DNA of 64,000 bases from Caulobacteraceae bacterium (lineage in GTDB: Bacteria; Pseudomonadota; Alphaproteobacteria; Caulobacterales; Caulobacteraceae), in NCBI GenBank assembly GCA_030446805.1, contig JAUJMO010000002.1, forward strand, positions 423,425 through 487,424, given 5' to 3'. The translations under genes and the position numbers were made by a program. Position 1 is the first letter of the stretch. The number at the start of each line of letters is the position of its first letter. The notes under the pieces are model-generated. The model did not search any database. It was not told the DNA's origin and saw only the letters and a list, made by a program, of their open reading frames with translations. This document shows positions 10,391 to 18,079 of this stretch, in pieces.

Positions 10391-12046
10391 ATGACCGCAG
10401 CAGCCGCCGACGCCACGACCCCGCCCGCCAACCAGACCGGCCTGGTGGTGGCCGCTTCGGCCGCCGGGACCGCCTTCGAGTGGTACGACTTCTTCATCTT
10501 CGGCACGCTGACGGCGATCATCACGCGCAACTTCTTCACCGGCGTGGACGAGACCGTGGGCTTTATCCTGGCGCTGGCCACCTTCGGCGTGGGCTTTGGC
10601 GTCCGGCCGCTGGGGGCCTTGTTCTTCGGCCGCATCGGCGACCGGCTGGGGCGCAAAGGCGCTTTTCTGCTCACCATCACCCTCATGGGCGTGGCCACGG
10701 TGGCCATCGGCGTCCTGCCCACCTATGAGGACATCGGCATCGTCGCCCCTATCCTGCTGGTGCTCATGCGCGTGATCCAGGGCTTCGCCCTCGGCGGCGA
10801 GTATGGCGGCGCGGCCATCTACGTCGCCGAGCATGCGCCGGACGCCAAGCGCGGATTCCTGACCAGCTGGATCAACGTCACCGCCGGCGTGGGCCTGATC
10901 CTGGCCCTGGGGGTGATCTTCGCCACCCGTACGGTGCTGGGCGAGGAGACCTTCGCCGACTGGGGATGGCGCTTTCCCTTCATCCTCTCGGCGGCCCTGC
11001 TGGTGGTGTCCCTGCTGATCCGCATGCGCCTGGAGGAAAGCCCCGCCTTCACCCGCATGAAGTCGGAGCAGGGCGTCTCCAAGGCGCCCTTCACCGAAGC
11101 CTTCGCCCGCTGGCCCAACCTCCGTCTCGTCCTGTTGGCGCTGTTCGCCATCATGCTGGCTCAGGGCGCGGTCTGGTACGCGGGCCACTTCTACGCCCAG
11201 TTCTTCCTGGAACGGGTGCTCAAGGTGCCGGGCCCCGTCGTGAACGGCTTGCTGATCGCGGCCGTGGCGCTTTCCGCCCCGCTCTACGTCTTCTTCGGCT
11301 GGCTGTCCGATCGGGTAGGCCGCAAACCCGTGATGCTGTTCGGCATGATCCTGTTCGTGATCGCCGCCTTTCCGGGCTTCCGCTACATGAGCGCCGCCGC
11401 CAACCCCGCCCTGGTGGAGGCCTCCCAGCGCGCCCCGGTGGTGGTGACCGCGGCGGCCTCCGATCGTTCGACCCAGTTCGACCCGCTCGGCCGCAACAAG
11501 CCGGTGCTGGGCGGCGATGTGCTCACCCGGGCTCTTGCCGACGCCGGCGTTCCCTACAAGACCGGGCCCGGCGTCGCCGGCCGGCCGGCGGTCGCGGTGG
11601 TGGGGGATGGGGCCGTTCAGGCGCCCAGCCTCCTGGGTTTGCCGCCCGCCGAGGCCGAGGCCGCCCGCCAGCGGGTCGCCGCCGAAGTCCGGTCCGCCCT
11701 GACCGCCGCGGGCTATCCCGCCGCCGCCGATCCCACGCGCATCAACAAGGGCGGGATCCTGGCCGTGCTGCTGGTCTTCATGGTGGCCGCCACCGCCCTC
11801 TACGGCCCCCAGGCGGCGGCGCTGGTTGAGCTCTTCCCCACCCGGGTGCGCTACACGGCGCTGAGCCTGCCCTATCATATCGGCACCGGCTGGGTCGGCG
11901 GCTTCCTGCCTTTCACCGCCTTCGCCATGGTGGCGGCCACCGGGGACCCTTACTTCGGCCTCTGGTACCCGGTGGTTTTCACGACGATCTCGGTGGTGGT
12001 GAGCCTGTTCCTGCTACCGGAAACGCGGGGACGGACGCTGGATTGA
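10391..12046 (+). CDS. MFS transporter, metabolite:H+ symporter (MHS) type
   Basis: Inner-membrane proton symporter of the sugar/MHS branch (relatives ProP, KgtP, ShiA), 551 residues. Diagnostic: N-terminal AFEWYDFFIFGTL, loop 2-3 motif GRIGDRLGRKGAF, RVIQGFALGGEYGGAA in TM4-5, FGWLSDRVGRKPVM between TM8 and TM9, and LFPTRVRYTALSLPYHIG before TM11. About residues 335-452 form a hydrophilic insert rich in Ala/Pro/Val between two late membrane helices, far longer than the usual loop. The ATG at 10391 gives the family N-terminus; the frame stays open about 200 nt upstream with no MFS features. Substrate unknown, an organic acid or zwitterion by family. Confidence 0.9.
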   Translation: MTAAAADATTPPANQTGLVVAASAAGTAFEWYDFFIFGTLTAIITRNFFTGVDETVGFILALATFGVGFGVRPLGALFFGRIGDRLGRKGAFLLTITLMGVATVAIGVLPTYEDIGIVAPILLVLMRVIQGFALGGEYGGAAIYVAEHAPDAKRGFLTSWINVTAGVGLILALGVIFATRTVLGEETFADWGWRFPFILSAALLVVSLLIRMRLEESPAFTRMKSEQGVSKAPFTEAFARWPNLRLVLLALFAIMLAQGAVWYAGHFYAQFFLERVLKVPGPVVNGLLIAAVALSAPLYVFFGWLSDRVGRKPVMLFGMILFVIAAFPGFRYMSAAANPALVEASQRAPVVVTAAASDRSTQFDPLGRNKPVLGGDVLTRALADAGVPYKTGPGVAGRPAVAVVGDGAVQAPSLLGLPPAEAEAARQRVAAEVRSALTAAGYPAAADPTRINKGGILAVLLVFMVAATALYGPQAAALVELFPTRVRYTALSLPYHIGTGWVGGFLPFTAFAMVAATGDPYFGLWYPVVFTTISVVVSLFLLPETRGRTLD

Positions 12047-12185
12047 AGGGCGGCCGCGAACTCGGCCGTTCACCTCTTCGTCGGCGCTAGCCGCTCTCGC
12101 GCACTTGCGATCTCGGCGAGAACCAGAAGGTCCACCCTGAGTTGGGGCTGGAAGCCTCACACCGGCGGTTGGAACGGCTGCTCCG

Positions 12186-12914
12186 TCACGACCCGGTACC
12201 GGCGGCTGCAACCTGACGGGTGCGCTGGCGAATGCGCTGCAGCAGGAGGTCCGCGACCACCGGCTTCACCACATGGTCGTCCGCGCCGGCCGCCGCCGCC
12301 CTGGCCACTTCCTCGGGCTCGTCATGAGCGCTCACGACGATGATCGGGGTGCGAGGCAGGCCCCGCTCCCGTTCCACGCCGCGGATGCGCCGGATCGCCT
12401 CATAGCCGTCCATGCCGGGCATCCGCAGGTCCATCAGCACCACATCGAAACGCCCCTGCTTGAAAGCTTCCACGGAGCTTCGCCCGTCAACGGCGAAGCT
12501 TACGTCCGCAGTTAATCTGTTGAGCACTCTTTCAAGCACGCAGCGGTTGATCTCGTCATCATCAACGGCCAGCACCCGCAACGGCGGTGGAGCCGCGCTC
12601 GCGTTCACGGGCTCCGGTTGGTCCAACCGCACAGTGGAGGTGAAGGCCACGCCGGCGAAGCAGCCTGACCGCCATACTGTAGTGGCTTCATGCAGGGCGC
12701 CTGTTCGCGCATCCAGGAGGGTTCCCCTGTCGGGCGCACTTCCCCCACCCAGCATCTGCATGCGCGCGCCTCCCGTGGAGAGATCCAGGATCATGCACGA
12801 TGGGCTTCCCTGATCGCCTTCGCCCACGAAGACGGCGCGGTGAAGGACCCGCTCGCGCGACGCCCGGCGCTGCTCGGCGGCGTCTTCGTCCGGCAAGGGC
12901 TTGGGCGGCGACAT
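12186..12914 (-). CDS. PilZ-receiver fusion protein
   Basis: 242-residue protein joining an N-terminal PilZ domain, which binds cyclic di-GMP, to a C-terminal response-regulator receiver. The PilZ signature is complete: RxxxR at R16-R20 (RRASR) and DxSxxG at D44-G49 (DLSTGG). The receiver (about 112-235) has D118/D119, phosphoacceptor D162 (VVLMDLRMPGMDG) and K217 (DDHVVKP), so it should be phosphorylatable. There is no DNA-binding or enzymatic output. ATG 12914 was chosen because an open upstream extension adds only Arg/Pro-rich sequence. No kinase is adjacent on this strand; the hybrid kinase at 8205-10301 lies beyond the MFS gene. Confidence 0.85.
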   Translation of the reverse strand: MSPPKPLPDEDAAEQRRASRERVLHRAVFVGEGDQGSPSCMILDLSTGGARMQMLGGGSAPDRGTLLDARTGALHEATTVWRSGCFAGVAFTSTVRLDQPEPVNASAAPPPLRVLAVDDDEINRCVLERVLNRLTADVSFAVDGRSSVEAFKQGRFDVVLMDLRMPGMDGYEAIRRIRGVERERGLPRTPIIVVSAHDEPEEVARAAAAGADDHVVKPVVADLLLQRIRQRTRQVAAAGTGS

Positions 12915-13061
12915 CGCGCCAAGGTGCCGCGCACGGGTGAAAGCCGGGTGAACAGGTGAACGCTCTCGATGCCGGACCATCGATGCCCCCGCCGGTCTGC
13001 GGCGGGCCGGGGGTGAGCAACGCACGCTGACGCCTGACTCTTGGCCCACCCGCATCTCCGG

Positions 13062-13198
13062 CAGGCCGACCGGATCCGGATTCGGCTCGGCGCCCTGGCC
13101 GACGCGCTTCAGCCCCTGCCGGCGGCCGCCCTGCGCCTGCCGTCCGCCGCCGCGGCGAGGTTGCCCCGCTTGGGGCTGACGACCGTGGCCAGGTCTCC
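13062..13198 (+). pseudogene. imuB gene fragment (relic)
   Basis: In the 479-bp stretch between the PilZ-receiver gene and the TonB receptor, 13062-13198 reads QADRIRIR, ADALQPLP, AALRLP and LPRLGLTTV, matching residues about 158-203 of the intact ImuB encoded at 22710-24248. A hand alignment with 23181-23318 gives about 14 mismatches and one single-base gap over 138 positions, roughly 90 percent identity. The lost base (after GACGACCGTGG) shifts the frame, and neither end continues into imuB-like sequence except a weak upstream match. It is a non-functional piece of a second imuB. Nothing else is recognised in 12915-13346. Confidence 0.8.
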
Positions 13199-13346
13199 GG
13201 GGGGGGCTCGTGCATTGGCCGAACCAGGCGCCCGCGACGCTTCCAAACGGACTGCTGAACCCATCCCTCCGACCCGAGTGACCGATGTGGAACGGATCAC
13301 TTGAGGACCGCCCCGCCAGCGGCCTGTGACTCAGTCCTGGATGGAC

Positions 13347-13374
13347 AAAGGGCGCCCTGTCAGGGCCGCCCTTT
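13347..13374 (-). terminator. hairpin terminator after TonB receptor gene
   Basis: Inverted repeat 20 bp beyond the TonB receptor stop. The outer stem AAAGGGC (13347-13353) pairs with GCCCTTT (13368-13374) and the inner stem with the CCCT/AGGG core, leaving a tiny loop. On the minus strand the stem ends in TTT, so it resembles an intrinsic terminator, though with a short T tract. On the plus strand it is followed by GCTTCTTATT, so it may also act in that direction. Confidence 0.55.
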
Positions 13375-13393
13375 GCTTCTTATTCAGAGCCGA

Positions 13394-16300
13394 TCAGTTG
13401 CGGGCCCCTCCGAACTTCAGATTGGCGCCGAGGAAGAAGCGGCGTCCGAACAGGTCGAAGATGTCGCCCTGACCGCCGGCGATGCCGAGACCTCCCACCG
13501 GAACCTGGGGCGGCGGCTCGGCGTCGAAGGCGTTGATCACCCCCGCCCGGACCGTGATCCCGTCCCGAACCTCGAAGCGCGCGCTGAAGTCGTGCTGGCT
13601 GAACGCCCCCGTCTCCAGCAGCTCGGCCCGACGGTTGTCCGGATCCTGCAAGAGTACGTCGCTGTCGGCGAAGGCCACCGCGCCCAAAGGCGTAGGGACC
13701 GCCTGGCTGGTCTGGTAGTCCCAATCCCAGGTGAAGGAGAGCCGATCGATAGGCGAGTAGGTCACCGTCGACAGGAAGCGAACCCGCGGATTGCCCACGC
13801 CCGAGTCCAGTTCCGTGGCGTCGCCTGGATCGGTGAGATTGGTGAAGGCTTCGAGACGGATCAGGTAGTTGCCCCGAAGGGAGTAGTCGATCCGTCCCAG
13901 ATCGCGCCCAAGGAAGTCGGCGGTGTCGACCGAGTACCGGGCGTTGAAGTCAATGCCCTTGGTTTCCAAGGCCGCGAAATTCAATGCGCCCTGCCGGAAG
14001 AAGGTGAGCCCGAACGGTTGCGCCTCCTGGCCGCTGCCCGGCGGGGTGGGGCCGTTGCGGGTGAAGAGCGAGCAAGTCCCCGGATTCAGGGTCGCGCCGG
14101 ACACGCAGAGATTCAGGTTGGTCTGCGCCGGCACGGTCTGGATTACATTGGTGATGGCGATGTCGTAGAAGTCGAGCACCACCGAGAGCCGCCGAGCGAA
14201 CCGCGGCGTGAACACGATGGAAGCCGTGTAGCTACGGCTCTCCTCCGGCACCAGGCTCGCATTGCCCGCGCCACCAGCGCCGTTGACGCTGGACTGGTAG
14301 ATGATCTGAGTGTTGTCGGGATCATACCCCGGCCCGAGCAGGGCGATACAGTTGGCACGTCGATTGGCGCCCGCCGGCGTGCCTGCAGCCAAGCGCAGTT
14401 GCGCCGCATCGCAGGGGTCCGTCAGCAGGGCGAAGGTCTGGAACCCGAGGTCGAACAGATTGCTCAGCGTGGGAATACGCACCGACTCGCCGTAGGTGGC
14501 CCGGAAGAGCACATCGCGGGTCGGCCGGTACTGGGCTTGGAGGCTGTAGGTCTCGATCTCGCCGATTGACTCGACCGAGCTCTTAGCCCTGCGGTAGGCG
14601 GCGCTGATTTCGGCCGACTCGGCCAGCGGAAGGTCGCGAAGCAGCGGCAAGCGGACCTCGCCGAACACTTCGTTGAAGTCGTACTCGGCGCCCGGGTTGT
14701 TGAAGGAGTTGTTCAGGAACAGGAAGCGGGCGCCGCGATTGTTCTCACGGCCCAGCCCTTCGAACTCCTCCTTGCGGTATTCATAGCCCAGAGCCAGGCC
14801 CAGCGGGCCCGCGGGCAGGACGTTGTCGAGCAACTCGCCGGAGACAAAGCCCACGAAGTTGGTCTGGGCGTTGCGGTCCTGGGTGGAGACCGTGGCCGTG
14901 ATGTAGGCCTCCTGCGCCGCGGTCAGGCCGGGCCGCCCCCCCCCACCGGTGACGTTTTCATGGTTGGCGTCCGCGCGGAAGTCGGTGCCGAACAGGCTGA
15001 TGGGCGTGCAGTCCCGGACGGCCGCGGACGTCGGATCGAGGTTGCCGGTCCCACGCCCCGGCACCTGGCCCGCGCTGACCGGGTCGGGGATGGCGATTCC
15101 CCGGGCCGCAAGGTCCTGCACGCGGCAGACGATCTGGCCCTGGGCGTTGCGCACCGCGTCCGTGGCGTAGAAGAAGCGCTCGGAATCGACCGCCTGCTCG
15201 ACGTTGCTGAAGCGGGTCTCGCTGTATTGGTAGGCGGCCTCGTAGGCGAAGTTCTGCACGAAGCCGAGTTGGTCGCGGTCGCCGCGCACGCCGATGACGT
15301 AGCGCTCCAACTCCCGTTCGTTGGTCTGCGGCCGGGGAGGCCCGAAGGTCTGGAGCAGGGCTCGGGGATCGGCCACGGTTCCGGTCTGGGCCCCGAACGC
15401 CGGATTGGCCACCGTCGCGCCCCCGACCACGACGGTCTGCCGCAGGTCGAACACCGGCCGCGTATTGGCCAGGATGGCCTGACGCACATTGGCCGGCAGG
15501 AAGGCGTTGTCCAATCCGTAGACGTTGGTGTTGCCTGAGTTTCCGGTGATGCCGCCCACGGTGTTCGCCGGGGTCTGCTGGAAGGTGGACGTGAAGAAGG
15601 TGTTCTGACTGCCCCGAAGGAGAGTCTCGTCCTTCACATACTGAGCTTGGCCGAACAGCTGGATGGCGTCGGTGACGTCGAAGTTGAAGCCCGTCTGGAA
15701 GCGATAGTTCTCCTGCTCGGGGAACCGGGCGCCCTGGCTGAACTCGGTGTTCGGGTTCAGGCCGTCGCCGCCGATGTTGATCGTCCGGCTGTTGCCCTGC
15801 GGGTCCTGGAAGGTGCCGAAGTTGACCAGCCGGCCGGTGCCGTCCGCGTTGAAGGTGAACACGGTGTTCGGCAGGTTCGGCTGGACGTTGGTGCAGCCGG
15901 CCTGGTTCAGCACGGTGGTCCGAAGCCCGCCCCCGGTCGGGACGGCGCCGCAGTTGGCGATGGTGAAGTCGGGATCGGCGATCCGGGTCGTCCCCGGGAT
16001 GAAGCCTACGCTCGGGCGGACCTGATTGGCCAGGATCAAGGTGCCGCCGCGCTGGAAGGACAGGGTCCGCGCAGTGGCGATCAGGATGTTGTCCAGCTCA
16101 CCGTCCGCTTCGCCGGCGGAAGGGTCGCTGTCGACATTGAGGATCAGTTCGCCGCGACGGAAGTGGTCGATGTCCAGGTCGAGGACCTCCTCGTCCCGCT
16201 GGTACTCACCAAAGGCGTAGATGTTCAGCCGATCGTTGAAGAGGTTGGCCCCAACCAGGCCCGAGAGGCGGCCGCTGAGCTGGCCCTCCTGGTTCAGTTG

Positions 16301-17005
16301 GGCCAGGCTGGTGTCGATCTCCACGCCCTCGAAGTTGCGGCGCAGGATGAAGTTGACCACGCCGGCCACGGCGTCCGTGCCGTACAGGGCCGACTGCCCC
16401 CCCGTCACGATCTCGGTGTTCTCGATCAGCAGGCTGGGGATGGTGTCGACGTCCACGACCTGGCCGCCCCGCGTGGCCCCGACCTGACGACGGCCGTCGA
16501 TCAGCACCAGGGTGCGCGCGGTGCCCAGGTTGCGCAGGTCGAGCGCCGAGAGACCGCCAACGCCCAGACCGCCCGTGGTCTGGTCGGTGGGGGTGAAGGA
16601 GCTCTGCAGGGCGGGGATGTCGGCCAGGAAGTCGACCAGATTGGTGGCGCCCGACTGCAGGATCTCCTCGCGGCCGACCTGGATCAGGGGCGCCGGCGCG
16701 TTGGTGGGGTCGCGGCGGATGCGCGAGCCGGTGACCACCACCGCCTCGACCTCGCCGGCTTCAGCCACCGCCTCGCCCTGATTATTGCGCGCCTCATTGG
16801 GGTTGTCCGGGGTCTCCACCACCGCCGGATCGGGAGTGGCTTCCGGCGGCGCGCCCTGTTGGGGGGACTGCGCTTGGATCGCCTGGGTGGCCGCGGTGGT
16901 GTCGCCTGGCTGGGCGGTCTGGGCCTGGACCGGGCCCCCGACGACGGTCAAGGCCGCGAAGGCCCCGCCGGCGGTGCTGAGCAAGCGTTGGCGCATAGAC
17001 ATCAT
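13394..17005 (-). CDS. TonB-dependent outer-membrane receptor
   Basis: Large outer-membrane transporter of 1203 residues that takes up a substrate using TonB-ExbBD energy. A signal peptide (about 1-28, ending PVQAQ) is followed by an unusual roughly 70-residue Gln/Pro/Ala-rich spacer. A TonB-box/plug start follows (EVEAVVVTGSRIRRDPTNAPAP, about 85-105), then a plug with GTARTLVLIDGRRQVG and a long 22-strand barrel ending in an aromatic-rich FLGANLKFGG. Two ATG codons at 17005 and 17002 follow a GGAGGG; either could serve. The barrel loops carry several Cys pairs. It belongs to the Caulobacter/Xanthomonas large receptor group; the substrate is not evident. No adjacent sigma/anti-sigma or polysaccharide genes. 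Confidence 0.9.
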   Translation of the reverse strand: MMSMRQRLLSTAGGAFAALTVVGGPVQAQTAQPGDTTAATQAIQAQSPQQGAPPEATPDPAVVETPDNPNEARNNQGEAVAEAGEVEAVVVTGSRIRRDPTNAPAPLIQVGREEILQSGATNLVDFLADIPALQSSFTPTDQTTGGLGVGGLSALDLRNLGTARTLVLIDGRRQVGATRGGQVVDVDTIPSLLIENTEIVTGGQSALYGTDAVAGVVNFILRRNFEGVEIDTSLAQLNQEGQLSGRLSGLVGANLFNDRLNIYAFGEYQRDEEVLDLDIDHFRRGELILNVDSDPSAGEADGELDNILIATARTLSFQRGGTLILANQVRPSVGFIPGTTRIADPDFTIANCGAVPTGGGLRTTVLNQAGCTNVQPNLPNTVFTFNADGTGRLVNFGTFQDPQGNSRTINIGGDGLNPNTEFSQGARFPEQENYRFQTGFNFDVTDAIQLFGQAQYVKDETLLRGSQNTFFTSTFQQTPANTVGGITGNSGNTNVYGLDNAFLPANVRQAILANTRPVFDLRQTVVVGGATVANPAFGAQTGTVADPRALLQTFGPPRPQTNERELERYVIGVRGDRDQLGFVQNFAYEAAYQYSETRFSNVEQAVDSERFFYATDAVRNAQGQIVCRVQDLAARGIAIPDPVSAGQVPGRGTGNLDPTSAAVRDCTPISLFGTDFRADANHENVTGGGGRPGLTAAQEAYITATVSTQDRNAQTNFVGFVSGELLDNVLPAGPLGLALGYEYRKEEFEGLGRENNRGARFLFLNNSFNNPGAEYDFNEVFGEVRLPLLRDLPLAESAEISAAYRRAKSSVESIGEIETYSLQAQYRPTRDVLFRATYGESVRIPTLSNLFDLGFQTFALLTDPCDAAQLRLAAGTPAGANRRANCIALLGPGYDPDNTQIIYQSSVNGAGGAGNASLVPEESRSYTASIVFTPRFARRLSVVLDFYDIAITNVIQTVPAQTNLNLCVSGATLNPGTCSLFTRNGPTPPGSGQEAQPFGLTFFRQGALNFAALETKGIDFNARYSVDTADFLGRDLGRIDYSLRGNYLIRLEAFTNLTDPGDATELDSGVGNPRVRFLSTVTYSPIDRLSFTWDWDYQTSQAVPTPLGAVAFADSDVLLQDPDNRRAELLETGAFSQHDFSARFEVRDGITVRAGVINAFDAEPPPQVPVGGLGIAGGQGDIFDLFGRRFFLGANLKFGGARN

Positions 17006-17438
17006 CTTCAAGCCCGTCCCTCCATCCATCTCCCCCACCCGGCAAGGGCGGAGAAAGCCACAGCGGTTTGCACGGCTGGTCTCACCAGCTCAGAGCATCG
17101 CATCATGGGAACTCAGATGACGGTTGGCCGCAAGGCTGAGGGATTCCTGCGATTTACCTTTGACCCCAAAAGCGACAACTTAGCCGAATTGCGTGCAGAC
17201 CTGCACATGCTTCTATAGTCCTTGATGGACGGTTCCGGTGGGTCTTGATCGCTGCAAGGCGCCCGGTCACCAGTTCATGCGCCAGTTCATGCGCCCTTTC
17301 ATGCGATCGAGGGTCGGTCCGCCCCGACCGACGCCGGACCGATCCGACTTTCTCCCGACTTCGACAGGGGATGGGATGGGGGAGCTTGGCTCGGCGTCTA
17401 AGGCGGTTTCTGACTGCGGTTGAGCGAGAGGGCTGTTC
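17006..17438. other. divergent intergenic region, lower GC
   Basis: 433-bp control region between the divergent TonB receptor gene and the 77-aa small protein gene. It is less GC-rich than the surroundings (especially 17090-17230), as expected for promoters. A GGAGGG lies upstream of the receptor ATG. A 37-codon plus-strand frame at 17104-17217 uses AT-rich codons and has no visible ribosome site, so it is not called. A set of 12-bp tandem repeats lies at 17271-17306. No known operator was recognised. Confidence 0.5.
17271..17306. repeat. 12-bp tandem repeats (two exact, one diverged)
   Basis: The unit CAGTTCATGCGC is repeated exactly at 17271-17282 and 17283-17294 and is followed by a diverged copy CCTTTCATGCGA (17295-17306). 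The units lie in the control region upstream of the TonB receptor and the small protein gene and could be regulator binding sites or slippage products. There are too few and too short copies for a CRISPR. Confidence 0.5.
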
Positions 17439-17672
17439 ATGCGTCTGAGGGCGTCCATCACCGTCGACATCGACGCCGCCGATTACGTCGAGGCGGCCGC
17501 CCACCAGCGCCGGCTTCAGGAGCTCTACGAAGCGGTGGCCGCGGCCTATCCGGGGGCCGAGTTCCAGTTCCGGGAGCGCCGAGTGCGGGCGGCCCGGCGC
17601 GCGGGGGAAGCGGGGTCGGAGGGAGTGACCCAACTGAAGCATTACACCGGGAAGCTGAACCGCTACGCCTGA
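17439..17672 (+). CDS. small conserved protein of unknown function
   Basis: 77-residue protein, probably cytoplasmic, without a recognised domain. The N-terminus (MRLRASITVDIDAADYVEAA) alternates like a beta strand, followed by an amphipathic helix (HQRRLQELYEAVAAAYPGAE) and a strongly basic Arg/Ala-rich segment (FQFRERRVRAARRAGE). Similar small proteins with a RASITVDIxAxDxxxAA start are familiar from Caulobacterales, so this is probably real. It is isolated: divergent from the TonB receptor, and its stop overlaps by 10 bp the end of the convergent MarR-like gene. Confidence 0.65.
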   Translation: MRLRASITVDIDAADYVEAAAHQRRLQELYEAVAAAYPGAEFQFRERRVRAARRAGEAGSEGVTQLKHYTGKLNRYA

Positions 17673-18079
17673 GGCGGCTCGCACGTCCCGGCGGCCTCCA
17701 TCCGGATCTGCACCGGGCGCGCTTCGGCGATCAAACGGTCGATCCGGTCGCGCAAGCCTCGCCCCAGGTCGGTCAGGTGCAGGGTACGGCTGCGGTCGTC
17801 CCGAGGGTCCGTCCTGAGTTCGATCAAGCCGAGCGCCGGCGTAAGCGCCCCCGCGGCCCCGTGCGGCGCCAGCGAGCGGGCGGTGCGGGAAGCCGTGCTG
17901 TCGGTGAACCCGCACACCTGAGCCAGCTCGCGCAGGTTTATGCCCTCGTTCTCGCAAACGTAGAGAAATGCGACCACGTCCTTCAGCGTCGCCGCTTGCG
18001 AGAGCGTGCGGATCTCTTCAAGGGCCTGCAGGCATGAGTTGCGTCGGCGCGGCGGAGGGCGGCCGCCGAACTCGCTCAT
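17663..18079 (-). CDS. MarR-like winged-helix transcriptional regulator
   Basis: 138-residue protein with a MarR-type winged helix. Helices TLKDVVAFLYVCENEGINLRELAQ and the recognition helix CGFTDSTASRTARSLAPH lie at about 30-75. The wing LIELRTDPRDDRSRTLHLTDLGRGL (about 85-110) contains the typical MarR wing pattern DxRxxRxxxLTxxG. The N-terminus is short and basic. The ATG at 18079 overlaps the TGA of the upstream response regulator by 4 nt, so the two are translationally coupled and probably act in one circuit. The effector and target are unknown. Confidence 0.8.
   Translation of the reverse strand: MSEFGGRPPPRRRNSCLQALEEIRTLSQAATLKDVVAFLYVCENEGINLRELAQVCGFTDSTASRTARSLAPHGAAGALTPALGLIELRTDPRDDRSRTLHLTDLGRGLRDRIDRLIAEARPVQIRMEAAGTCEPPQA

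Noticed and set aside
13041-13304. An 87-codon open frame covering the imuB relic considered as a gene
   Set aside because: It begins inside the relic region, matches ImuB only up to the single-base gap and then turns into unrelated sequence.
17104-17217. A 37-codon frame between the TonB receptor and the small protein gene
   Set aside because: AT-rich codons, no ribosome site and no pattern; probably just promoter-region sequence.
17271-17306. Tandem repeats considered as a CRISPR
   Set aside because: Units are 12 bp with no spacers and no cas genes nearby.
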